Shown here in pieces: positions 42,236 to 51,889 of a DNA stretch of 64,000 nt. Numbering within the stretch: position 1 is the stretch's first letter; each line of letters starts with the position of its first letter. Both the position numbers and the translations under genes were made by a program. Source of the DNA: Dendrophyllia cribrosa (lineage: Eukaryota > Cnidaria > Anthozoa > Scleractinia > Dendrophylliidae); contig JAJLRJ010000011.1 in the NCBI GenBank assembly GCA_024195265.1, positions 19,794,166-19,858,165 on the forward strand, read 5' to 3'. The notes under the pieces were generated by a model. That model was not told the origin of the DNA. It did no database searches and saw only the letters and a list, made by a program, of their open reading frames with translations.

Positions 42236-42703
42236 ATGGCCACACCACTCGAGGCGATCCCTGAAGAAACTCAAACTCCAACCCAAACCCCTGTTCGTGT
42301 TACCTCTGAGACCCCAAAAACGAAACCTGCAACAGAAAAGAACCCCGGCCGTGTTGCTTCTGGCAAAAGGCTAGCAGAACGCAACCGCGTGGCCCGTGAA
42401 GCAAAGAAAAAGGCCGAAGCACAAAAGACTGCAACCTCAACACAGTCCAGTGCTGCAAACCAACCATCAACAAGTGACACCGGTGACGCAACAAGTGACA
42501 CCAACAGCAACTCAATCTTTTATATTCTGGGGTTTGGTGGGTTGATTGTCTCTGCTGCGGGTGTGTACTACCAACGCGAAGCCATAATGCAAAAGCTTGG
42601 ACGCACACCAAACACACCACCAACACCAGCGCCGACCCCAGAGCCCGCTTCACCACCACCATCTCGCATTCCGGTAAGACAAGGAATTAGAAAAATGGAA
42701 TAA
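42236..42703 (+). CDS. Basic Pro/Ala-rich protein with one membrane segment
   Basis: An intact frame of 155 codons: Thr/Pro-rich start, basic region (ASGKRLAERNRVAREAKKKAE, about residues 41-61), Ser/Thr linker, hydrophobic helix IFYILGFGGLIVSAAGVYY (about 93-111) and Pro-rich tail. The basic segment could bind DNA, as in core proteins of related viruses; this is inference only. Confidence 0.55.
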   Translation: MATPLEAIPEETQTPTQTPVRVTSETPKTKPATEKNPGRVASGKRLAERNRVAREAKKKAEAQKTATSTQSSAANQPSTSDTGDATSDTNSNSIFYILGFGGLIVSAAGVYYQREAIMQKLGRTPNTPPTPAPTPEPASPPPSRIPVRQGIRKME

Positions 42704-42710
42704 AAACAAA

Positions 42711-42724
42711 CACATATGTATACT
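42711..42724 (+). promoter_or_regulatory. CACATATGTATACTG box
   Basis: Lies 12 bases before ATG 42736 and matches the boxes at 41513 and 42986. Confidence 0.6.
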
Positions 42725-42735
42725 GCACACAAACC

Positions 42736-42957
42736 ATGTCTGACAACAAGCTTGTGAAGGCTGTCCTCGACACAGCAACAATCACTGGCCTTGTCGCCGG
42801 TATTGGTTGGATTGGGAAAAAGACCATCAAAGAAAACTTCACTACCGACCCCAGTGCAAGCTTGATGAACTACGTCAAGTTCACAGCCGTCATGGCTGGC
42901 AGCATCATGCTGAAAAAATATCTCGAGGACCAGAAAATCCTCCCAGACAACATGTAA
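42736..42957 (+). CDS. Small two-pass membrane protein, 73 codons
   Basis: Hydrophobic segments ATITGLVAGIGWIG and YVKFTAVMAGSIML are separated by a charged loop. Intact, unrecognised. It has its own TATGTATAC box. Confidence 0.5.
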   Translation: MSDNKLVKAVLDTATITGLVAGIGWIGKKTIKENFTTDPSASLMNYVKFTAVMAGSIMLKKYLEDQKILPDNM

Positions 42958-42985
42958 ATCTGGCAGCATCGCGCCAACATGTAAA

Positions 42986-43001
42986 ACCATATGTATACAC
43001 A
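42986..43001 (+). promoter_or_regulatory. CATATGTATACAC box
   Basis: Lies 12 bases before ATG 43013; same box as the two preceding genes. Confidence 0.6.
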
Positions 43002-43012
43002 CCAGCACCACA

Positions 43013-43450
43013 ATGGCCTCGATTGCAATAATGGCCCTTGGCGCTGTTCTCAATGCGGCCGCTTTCACGGGCGGCAACTATCTCGCGAAATATCTGTCTG
43101 GTGATAGCGGAAAGGCAGCATTGGATGAGAAAATCCGTCACGACAAAGCCCTGGAACAATACCAAGCGGCTTACGCCAAATACCAGAAGGACCGCACCAA
43201 GCTCCTCGACTGGATTGCAACCAACGATCGGATGAAACACGAAGCTAGCCAAAACTTCCAAACCACCGACCAAGCCCTGGCCTGGTATAACCAGATGCAC
43301 CAAACACAACCAGATAAACAAATCAAAAACTACAAAGAGCCTCAGTTCTCGGACTTCTACAAGCCCAGCCAACAACAGCAAACTGGTGAACTTGCGTTCA
43401 TTGGAGGCACCCTGCTTGCGGGTGGGTATGCGGCCTATCGCTTTCTGTAA
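43013..43450 (+). CDS. Unrecognised 145-codon protein with hydrophobic ends
   Basis: Intact. The hydrophobic N-terminus (IAIMALGAVLNAAAF) is followed by a long charged helix (about residues 30-85), then FSDFYKPSQQQ and a terminal hydrophobic segment (FIGGTLLAGGYAAYRF). It lies directly upstream of the integrase gene. Possibly a minor virion protein. Confidence 0.5.
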   Translation: MASIAIMALGAVLNAAAFTGGNYLAKYLSGDSGKAALDEKIRHDKALEQYQAAYAKYQKDRTKLLDWIATNDRMKHEASQNFQTTDQALAWYNQMHQTQPDKQIKNYKEPQFSDFYKPSQQQQTGELAFIGGTLLAGGYAAYRFL

Positions 43451-43463
43451 ACAAACAACACAA

Positions 43464-43481
43464 TACATAAGTATATACCCC
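43464..43481 (+). promoter_or_regulatory. CATAAGTATATACCC box
   Basis: A variant of the TATGTATAC box, 13 bases before the integrase ATG (43494). Confidence 0.5.
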
Positions 43482-43493
43482 GCACACTCCACT

Positions 43494-44464
43494 ATGGAGG
43501 CCAAACTCTCTAAGATATACTACAGCCCGAAAAGCTACTGGAAAGGTCTTACCGCTGTAAAAAAGCTGGCCACTGCGGCTAGGGTCTCTGAAGAGGCGAC
43601 AAAGAAATAGCTGGTCAAACAAGCCCTTTGGCAAATATATCTCCCGGCGCCACGCTACATCCCTCGGCCCAAGTTTGATGTCTCCTCGCCCAATGCAGTG
43701 CATCAAGCGGACCTTCTCTTCCTACCCCATGACAAGCTCCCTAAAGGCAGAAAGGTCCACAAATACGCCCTGACAGTTGTGGATGTGGCTAGCCGATACA
43801 AAGCTGCGGAGCCCTTGACTTCGAAAGAATCCGAAGAAGTCTCGAGGGCATTTCAGAAGATTTATAGGAAGAGGCCTTTGAAGTGGCCTCAACTTTTGCA
43901 AGTCGACCCTGGGAGTGAGTTTATGGGAGCCGTCACTAAGACCATGGAAAACAACAAAACAGCCATTCGCCGTGGGCGCCCCGATATCCACAGGGACCAA
44001 GCAATTGTGGAGAGATTCAATCGCACCATGGCTGAAAGACTGTTTGGCTACCAGTATGCCGTTGAAATGAATATGCCCTCTGGCCGGTCTACTGCATGGG
44101 TCAAAACACTGCCAGATGTTGTCTCTGCTTTGAACAATGAAGTGACCCGGCTCACTGGCAAGAAGCCAAAGGATGCGATCAAAGAGAAAGCAATATCTTC
44201 CTAGCCTGCGACACCATATGCTAGGCCTGTGGGGTCTATGAGAAAAAGCTCCCTCCAGGGCGAGTCCATGTACGATACTTGTACTACCCTGGCGAGCTGG
44301 AAGGGGGCGGGAGGCGTGCGACTGATCCCATCTGGTCTTTGAAGGTCTATAAGCCGAATGAGCCAGTGGTGTACTACCTTTACGATGGGCCCAAGCGAGG
44401 ATTTGTGCGTGAGGAGTTGATGGTTGTGCCGCCGGGCACTCAGTTACCACCATCTGGTCTCTAG
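43494..44464 (+). pseudogene. Retroviral-type (DDE) integrase, F54H12.3-like, broken
   Basis: ATG 43494 opens MEAKLSKIYYSPKSYWKG. A TAG at 43608-43610 interrupts the N-terminal domain. The core has HQADLLFLP and VVDVASRYKAAEP (first Asp), LQVDPGSEFMG (second Asp) and DQAIVERFNRTM (Glu), the DDE triad of Polinton integrases. After the stop at 44202-44204 the C-terminal domain (YPGELEGGGRR, VYYLYDGPKRGFVREEL) lies in another frame and ends at TAG 44462-44464. This enzyme would insert the element into host DNA. Its stop shares CTAG with that of the convergent polymerase gene. Confidence 0.8.
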
Positions 44465-47400
44465 CGCGTGTCTTTGTGTCCATATGCCAGCGTGTGGACA
44501 CCATCATCCTTGATCCAGCGCTTGGAGTCAAAGGGGGAAAGTGTTGTCTTGGTGAGATGCTCACCGAATATCTGGTGGCCTTTGCTTCGGATCCTGTCCA
44601 TCCCGTGCTTGAAGGTTCGCTTGCTGAAGAGCGCGTCCTTGTGGTTCTGGTGGGTGATCTCTTTCTTTGTGACAACCTTGGTGGTGCCTTTTGCTTTCTT
44701 GATGTTTTTAGCGTCATCCACAAGGATGGAGTACATCTTCGAGCGAAGACACAGCCTTCGAGATCGGCTTACCCGCGCACTCGTCCTTCATCTTGCCGAT
44801 GACCTTCTTGTTAAGCTGGCTGTAGAGTGGATGGTCCTTGGGATAGTCACTTGTGTCGTAGAGTTCGTCCCGAAGGTTCTCCATGTCTTTGTAGACATCC
44901 TCCGTCTTGATCTCGAGGAGTAGGGAGTCGGTGTCTGTGTAGAGTAGGTCTACTCGCGGACCGTACTTCAGCTTGAGATGGTTGTAGTAGAAGTCGTACA
45001 TCAGTGTTTTAGAGAGATCAAGGATGCACATGCCTGTGTAGACTGGTCGGTTGAAGAGGATTTTCTCCCTCTGCATCTGGATCCCCGCCAGGTTGGTTCC
45101 AAAGACCGTTGCTCTGGAAAACAGTGGGCTTGCGATAAGCTTTCTCATCTTGTCTCGCTCGTGCGGTCGGACAAGCTTCATGTCGATTCGATTTCTGAGG
45201 TTCTCCATTGTCTTACCGAAGACGGAGTTGTTGATGAGCTTGAAGAGGTTCTTCTCGAAGACGGAAGTGGCCTTCTTCCTGAGCTCGGTGTTCAGGGAGA
45301 TGTATGGCTCCATCCACGCCCTCTGCTCGAACTTGAGGATTTTGTGGATTTTCCTCAACTTCATTCCAAGATCCAGGTACTGCTGGAGGGCTCTGTAATG
45401 GAACACGTACCGGGATTTATCGGGTAGGGTAAGGAGCAGCTTCTGTGTCTTGTCCTCTGGCTGCCCCTCTGCCAAAGCCCTTTGGTAGGGTGACATCCAT
45501 GCCTTTGGTACGACCTGCTTTTCTGGGGCTAGAGGATAGGCATTGTGCTCATCGTGCAGCTCCTCTGGGTACTCAAGATCAACCTCGAGGATGTAACCGA
45601 TCTTTCTGTTTGGCCTCCACTTCCTGATCTGGTGAAGTGTTGGAAAGACAGGGCACCATGCGAACTTGCCAACTGGGAGAGTCTGACTCATGGCCCAGCG
45701 TAGAGATTGTTTGCGTCGTAGTACATGATGTAGCTTGGATCTTCGTTGGGGTTGTTATCGCGAAGATATTTATTGTTGGCCTTGCAGTGGCGCCTGCTCT
45801 CCATGGATATGCCACCCCGTAAGCCTCTTTCAACAAAGAGGTGCATGTTGACGTCTGTGAGCAGCTCCAGGTTGACACTCGTATACTTGAGAAGGGCGTC
45901 CCAGGAAAGACCCGGGCTTGTATAGTAGTGTGCCGGGTCAAGCTTGTAGTGGTGCAGACATGTTTTTCTGAAGTTCTCGAAAACATCGGCCAGAAGAAGC
46001 ACATCCGTCCCGAGGTAGAGATCGTGGTAATCTCGGAGTGTCTTGCATCCGAATGCCTCCCACACTTTTTGCGCGTGGGCGTAGTCACCATCGGAGATGC
46101 CTTCCTTCTTGAGCTCACTGTAGAAGGCATCCTTCGGTGGTAGTGTTGTCTCATCGAAGCGGGTCCATGAGTCCATGTGCTCATATGAGTAGACACCTTT
46201 TTGTAAAATAAGCTTGCGTTTGAAAGGGTTCTTCTCGTAGTCTGCCGTCATTGTAAAGGACTCTGGTTTGTTTGCTTCAACCAGGGCGCTTAGGCTTGAC
46301 TGCATGAACTGCAAGCTGTCAATGAACCTCAGCTTGCCAATGGAGAAGGATATGTACTTCTCCATGTTGTTGGGGATGCACTTCAAATCAGAATGCACCT
46401 CAGCAATACCACTCATTATGTGGTGCGCATCGTAACCCTTTAAGTTGTGAAAGATTACTGGGATTATTTCCGTTTTCGGGTTGGTACGGAAATAGTTGAT
46501 GTTGCAAGCACTGTGAGCCGCACCCCGATATTTACCTGTGATGTGGCAATGATCTCTGACCGCGTCTCGAACAGAGCCTTGGATAAGGGACTCTCTACCT
46601 GCTCGAATAAATTGTCTGAGGCGGCCTGCCTTTGGTTTCTTGGTCCGACAAATGGGAACGCTTCCAATTTGCCATCCTCACCCTGGATGTAAGTTTTGAA
46701 TGCCTTTTGGTAGCATTTGTTGGTGTGCTGATGAACAAAGCCCGCGTGTTCTCCGGTGTTTGGGTTGTAAACCGCAATGACATCCCTGTGGTTCTCCTTG
46801 ATGAGAGACTTGTCACAGATGTGGCAGTCAGTTGCACGGTTGAATTCTGACCAGTTTGCTCTTGTCATGGAGAGTGGTGCCTTATGTTGCAGCTCGTCTC
46901 TGATCTCTCCTTCCAGCTGCTGAAGGCTGTTAAGAAAGAGTGACACCGAGTCCTCTCCTCTGTATAGGTAAGGACCCTTCGTCTCTCCGTCAGAGCGAAC
47001 GGCTAACATGCAGAACCCGCAGGGTTTATGCACGGATGTTTCAGTGGTGCTGCTCTGTGATGGGTCTGGTGTGCAACCGTGGACTTTTTCGATTATGCTT
47101 TCGAAGTCGGCATAGATAATCCAAGGCTTCTTCATCTGGTTCTGGAAGTTCTCGAAGTGGAGGAAGTTTTCGCCTTCTTTTGGCATTTCGGTTCGTACCG
47201 GCCTGCCTTTGACTCCCCTGCAGTAGAAGAGATGGTCAGTGAGAATCTGTTCTGAAGAAAAGGCTTGGAGGCACCTGTCACAGTGATGCATACGGCGCCC
47301 TACGTTGTACTCACTGTGTAGGGGCCTGCTCATGCTATTGATGTTACAGTAATGCGAGGTGTGTCTGTCTGTGAGCATCATCAGATTGATCCTTCGCAGA

Positions 47401-47755
47401 TTGGGGTCCTCTAGCTCACTGACTCTGATTACAACCACACGGTTGTTCTGCCAGCCATAAACGTTGATTGGAAGGTTGTTTTGGCGCTCAACCTTGGATA
47501 TCTGACTCAGTGGTGTTGGAAAATCGATTCCAGTGAAGTCTAGACCATCATCAACGGGATAACTACCTGGCCGGTCTGAGTGCGCCTCGGCAGGGAACAA
47601 TGCCGATCTCAGTGCTGGTTATCTCTGTTCTTTACATTGATGATAGCCTGCTTTGACCTGAGTTTTGATGGTGTTGGGATGAATGTATCACCTCTTAGTG
47701 ACTGGTACAACCCAAACTCAAGGTAGACAGTGTTGATTTTCTCAATCGCCCAGCC
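44461..47755 (-). pseudogene. Protein-primed-type DNA polymerase B of the Polinton-like element, frameshifted, 5' truncated
   Basis: Read right to left: EKINTVYLEFGLYQSL (47740-47690), a zinc-finger-like CDRC...C (about 47270), exonuclease motif I IIYADFES (about 47110), HNLKGYDAH (motif II, near 46445), palm motif A DANNLYAG (near 45700), KLINNSVFGKTMENL (motif B, near 45230) and YTDTDSLLLE (motif C, near 44930). Frames change near 47600, 46545, 45690 and 44730. About 1,090 codons remain. The N-terminus is cut at the LINE junction. Family role: replication of the linear element from a protein primer. No stop-free frame longer than 378 codons remains. Confidence 0.85.
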
Positions 47756-48992
47756 AAAGAGGTGTTAGACAAGGCTGCCCTCTCTCGCCTTATCTTTTTG
47801 TCTTAGCGGCGGAAGTGCTTGCTAAAGCTTTCCGGAAAAACAAAGATATCAGGGGTATCCACGTTAATAAAAGGGAAATCAAGCTCGGTCAGTATGCAGA
47901 CGATACAACCCTCATATTAGATGGATCAAAGAAATCCGTGCTGTTCTCCCTGAGATTATTAGATGATTTACATGAAGTATCCGGCTTCAGACTAAACGAC
48001 AAAAAGACTGAAGCACTCTGGATTGGAACAAACTGTGGGAAGAAAGGGATCATACTTCCTGGAAGAAATTTTAAATGGCCTAAATTTAAGGTTAAAGCCA
48101 CAGATCTAAACTACCACGAAAAATTGAACAATGTTCGGAACATATTAGACGCCTGGAAATATCGTAAGATAACTTTGGTTGGGAAAATTGCTGTTATAAA
48201 GAGTCTAGCCGCCTCTCAGCTTGTATATGTGCTATCTCCTCTATGCACAAATGAAAGAGTTATCAAAGAAGTCAACAATATCTTTTACTCTTTCCTCTGG
48301 AATCATGAGACAAAATTAAACGCAATGTAATGATTAACGATTACTCAAATGGAGGCCTTAAAATGATAGATATTCAATCTTTCAACAAATCCTTGAAAGC
48401 CATGTGGATCAAAAAGTATCTAGACTCTGAAAACTAGGGAAAGTGGAAATTTTTTATCGATCTTGAAATAGAGAAAGGTGTGAGAGAAATTGCACTTACT
48501 AGTAATCTTAGCCAAAAGGACATCACAAAGACTATAGCGTCCAAAAACTGCTTCGTTAGAAGGGTACTTACAATCTGGGCAGGGATAAACTTTGAGAAAC
48601 AAATTACATCTGAAATGCAATTTCTTACTCAAAGCATATGGCATAACTCTCTTACAAGGATTGACAATTATCCTGTTTTCTATCCCGACTGGTTCGACAA
48701 AGGTGTTACAAAAGTTATTAAAGGACCTGAAAGATGACGCAGATAACTTTTTAAGTTTCAACGAATTTCAGAATAAATTTAATCTCAACGTTTGCCCTTT
48801 AAAATACTATGGACTGCTTTCTGCACTAAAGTCTCTTTGGAAAACCTGCCAAAGCAACTCTAACAATAAGACTGTATATCAAAGCTTCTCTTCGAAGCTT
48901 TTACAACCTCTTTCTGGAAGTCGGCTGGTATATAAGAAACTTTTATCCAGCAAATGCATCATTCCACCATCTCAAGACAAATGGCTTAAAGT
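47756..48992 (+). pseudogene. L1/Tx1-like LINE ORF2, RT palm and thumb
   Basis: RGVRQGCPLS is followed by QYADDTTLIL, the RT catalytic YADD, GFRLNDKKTEALWIG and the connection region down to SQDKWLKV. A stop near 48330, a TAG near 48437 and a frameshift near 48735 break it. It continues the ORF2 interrupted at 31856; roughly 70 residues between the two parts are missing. Confidence 0.8.
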
Positions 48993-49533
48993 GCACCTAA
49001 CCCCTAATTTTTTTATTCGCCAAAATAAATGTGCTTGTTTTCTGGAGTGTATCTGTGAAAAAATGTTTGGATTTGGTGAAATCCTCGATTTTCTATGACC
49101 TGTTGAAATTTCAAAAATTGTGCCAAAACGGAGCTGTGTTTGGTTCAGTACCGAGTTAGACGGGGCATGGGTCTAGTCACGTGACGTGACGTACTTTCGG
49201 GAACCATTTCCTTCATTTTTGCGCGAATCGAGTGCAAATACCGTGCTTTAGTCGTGCAAAACTCGTGCAAAAAAGAAATTATGCCTGCCCGGTGCCTCGC
49301 CGCTGAAAGTACTCGACGATGCTTTCTTTGGGGGAATTTCGGTTCCCGAATCTACGTCATATCGGGCACTCGCCCCAGATCCCATGTTGCTCGGTACTGA
49401 ACCAAATTATCCTCCAATTCAACAGGTCACAGAAAATCGAGGATTTCACCAAATCCAAAACTTTTTTTCACAGATACACTCCAGAAAACAAGCACATTCA
49501 TTTAGGCGAATAAAAAAATTAGGGGTTAGGTGC
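48993..49533. mobile_element. 540-bp fold-back element in the LINE
   Basis: GCACCTAACCCCTAATTTTT at 48993 is mirrored by the complement ending at 49533. The arms match for about 115 bp and again around TTTGGTTCAGTACCGAG. LINE coding sequence stops before it and resumes after it (DLADKCNDEQIEWHEDY). Confidence 0.8.
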
Positions 49534-49651
49534 TCTTTAAAGATTTAGCTGACAAATGCAATGACGAACAAATCGAATGGCACGAGGATTATCAACTAGC
49601 TTCTAAATACACCAAAAGCACGAAACTAATAGAATTTCAATTCAAATTTTT
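49534..49651 (+). pseudogene. L1/Tx1-like LINE ORF2, short downstream part
   Basis: FKDLADKCNDEQIEWHEDYQ...KLIEFQFKFLK is LINE C-terminal sequence. It ends abruptly at the dispersed repeat that starts at 49652. Confidence 0.6.
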
Positions 49652-50029
49652 AAAATACATGTGCAACTAAAGGCTGAATTGCGTACTTTAAAATTTTGTA
49701 GGGATAAAATATTAGCGGAGCTCTGTCCGTCATTTTTCATGGTCATGGCCAGCGGAATGTTTCGCGGGCGGCGTCTGTTACATGTGTGTCCGAGCGTCGC
49801 GCAAGGCTAGCTCGCGGGCGTGTATGACGTCGCAAAACATGCACGAATGACGCCACTCAACATCCGGGATCTTAGCAATTTTGAAACCAAAGCGAGGCTT
49901 TGTTTTTCGCGCGGCTACACAGCCGAATGTCACGTCAGCTGTACGCTCAACACTCTTGTTGAGTTTGGTTAACCGTTGAGTTTAGCCGAGAAAACCATTT
50001 GCAAAGTTGTTTTTCCCGGCAAGATAGAA
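49652..50029. other. Insert of unknown type in the LINE 3' region
   Basis: It starts with 57 bases also found at 23526-23582, then GC-richer DNA with GCGGGCGGCG and TCGCGGGCG stretches. No frame or clear ends are visible. Confidence 0.4.
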
Positions 50030-50395
50030 GACTTTATGAAATACCTTAAATCAGTTTATGATATTGAATCCACGTCTGCTGTTCCACCAAAGAAATGGAA
50101 TCTCATTGCCGAAATGTTTTAAAGATACTCATAAACCTGTAAACCCTTGGAAACTTTGCTCATGTAGCACCTTCACAAGCCTTGGTGACCAGAGTTCTTG
50201 CAGTGTTCCGCAAACACCCTATTTTTCTAATGACTTTTGCTGTAACGTTTACTTTTCTTGTTGTTTGTTTGTAACATACAAAGCACTGTGTTTGCTATTC
50301 TTTTCTTTACTTACTAGTTATTTTTAATATATATCCTAAACTGTAATCTAGTAATGATTATTATGTTAATAAAATTAAAACAAAAAAGAATTGAC
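50030..50395 (+). pseudogene. L1/Tx1-like LINE 3' end with A-rich tail
   Basis: PPKKWNLIAEMF is the end of ORF2, stop at 50120-50122. A pyrimidine-rich 3' UTR follows and ends AATAAAATTAAAACAAAAAAG near 50390, containing a polyadenylation signal and the tail. Confidence 0.6.
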
Positions 50396-50810
50396 CAACT
50401 GTGGCCTCAATGAAACGCTGTGATGCGCTGTACTGCATGTGAAGCGCCGTTTGTGATATTTTTTACTGGCCAAGTAGGATACTTTTTATAACAAGATGCG
50501 GACAAACTTCTCTAGTTACCGCAAAATAGGAAAAAAGGAATCAGGAGGATGCAATCACAGAAAAAATGTGAGCAAGCAAAGTGAAATTTAGTACACTTTT
50601 GAAACGTTTCAATTCTTACATGACAAGGGTAAAACGTTCCTTGACAGTCAGTAGCAGTAATAATCAGGAATTTGGGGATACGGGCTTTGGATAAAAGTAG
50701 GAAATTGACTGTCGATAATCTTTCATTCCACGTTCAATGTAATGGAACATATGAAGTATTTGCCTTATAGTGTCTATAGGTTATTATTTGTAATAATCCG
50801 CATAAATGCT

Positions 50811-50933
50811 CACTGAAATGGAACAACGGGTCATTATTGTGGTCATTGAGGTGGAACAGGAGGTTATTATTTTCAATAATAAACTCCTGTTCTACCTCAC
50901 TGACCACGATAATGACCTACTGTTCCACCTCAG
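50811..50933. mobile_element. Fold-back element
   Basis: CACTGAAATGGAACAACGGG...GGTGGAACAGGAGG is mirrored around AATAATAAAC by the complement ending GTTCCACCTCAG. Arms of about 58 bp. Confidence 0.75.
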
Positions 50934-51454
50934 TTATTTTCTAGAATTTTCTCAATTAAAAAAATCAGTATAAGTTATTAAAAATTCCAACATGGATAGT
51001 ACACACAACACCTCTGATAAACACTGTTTCATGTACGTGTCAACAAAATGAACAACACATCTCTCTGGACAAACAACATTCGCCCTGTATCTTTTAGGTT
51101 TTAAACAAAGAAACTACCTTGGTTAATAGTTTTAAATAAACCTTCACTGTTCAAAACAATGGAAAGGTGCATTAATTAAGTTTAAGCCAATTGTCAGAAA
51201 AGATAGGATGAAAACTTGTTAAAAGCACTTAAGCTAACCATTTCGATTACTCTAATCATTGTTCGATTTTCCCTTCTATAAATTGGCTTACATGTAATAA
51301 CGTGCCAGCAAAGATGTCTTCTGGTCATTTGAGGTGAAGTGTTTCGTGTTCAATCAAGTTAATCTTGCAGAAAAGCAAAAAAAAAATTGACACTGACACG
51401 GTTCGATATTTTTTTAAAATTAAACGTAAGGATTTTTGACGAACGCAAAAAAAT

Positions 51455-51663
51455 TTCATAATGTCCAGTCCGAAAAAAATGAAAGGCTCCTAAGAGTTAA
51501 CCCGTGAATAACGGGAAAAAACAGTACATCACTTTTACAATGTCCAGTCCGTAGAAGAAAGAAAAAAGAGAAGAAGAAGAAGAAGAAGGTACTGAGCTGG
51601 ACTTCAACTCGCGCCTCCCGTCTCCTATTCCCGACACTAAACCACTCGACCACCGAGGAACAC
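51455..51663 (-). mobile_element. tRNA-derived SINE
   Basis: On the reverse strand from 51663: TCCTCGGTGGTCGAGTGGTT holds a Pol III A box (TGGTCGAGTGG), and GAGTTGAAGTCC, 34 bases on, is a B box. Together they form a Ser/Leu-tRNA-like head. A (TTC)n and pyrimidine-rich body follow, with the direct repeat AATGTCCAGTCCG at 51459 and 51538. Confidence 0.6.
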
Positions 51664-51889
51664 ATGCTTATTAAGGACTGAATTTTATTATTTCAAGGTA
51701 GATACGCATCAAAATGCGTGTCTAGATTGAAAAATCCTTTTAGATCGATTTTAATGTTGCATTAAAGACTCCAAATGCGAAACATCTTTAAGCTTATTGT
51801 TGTTTACATTCGTTTACAACAAATTAGTTATTGTTATCGCTGGATTCACGTTGTTTTTGTTACAAAACGCATTCGTAACAAAGAATTAC

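Larger units (their letters stand above)
31856..47755. mobile_element. Polinton/adintovirus-like integrated viral element, right end lost
   Basis: A 15.9-kb insertion sits between two parts of one LINE ORF2 (GLVV at the left, RGVRQGCPLS at the right). It starts with a 164-bp palindrome and then has genes for YqaJ exonuclease, VLTF3-like factor, membrane and capsid-like proteins, integrase and protein-primed-type DNA polymerase. Polinton-like elements share polymerase, integrase and jelly-roll capsid genes. Roughly 70 residues of the LINE RT are missing at the right junction, and the polymerase start runs right up to it. A deletion therefore probably removed the right terminus together with LINE sequence. 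No packaging ATPase or maturation protease is seen. Confidence 0.8.

Noticed and set aside
43722..44723. 333-codon reverse-strand open frame
   Set aside because: It is antisense to the integrase core and polymerase end, whose motifs are clear. It shows no motif of its own.
48993..49098. Open frame continuing LINE ORF2 (LTPNFFIRQNKCACF...)
   Set aside because: It is the arm of a fold-back element read by chance. LINE coding sequence resumes after 49533.
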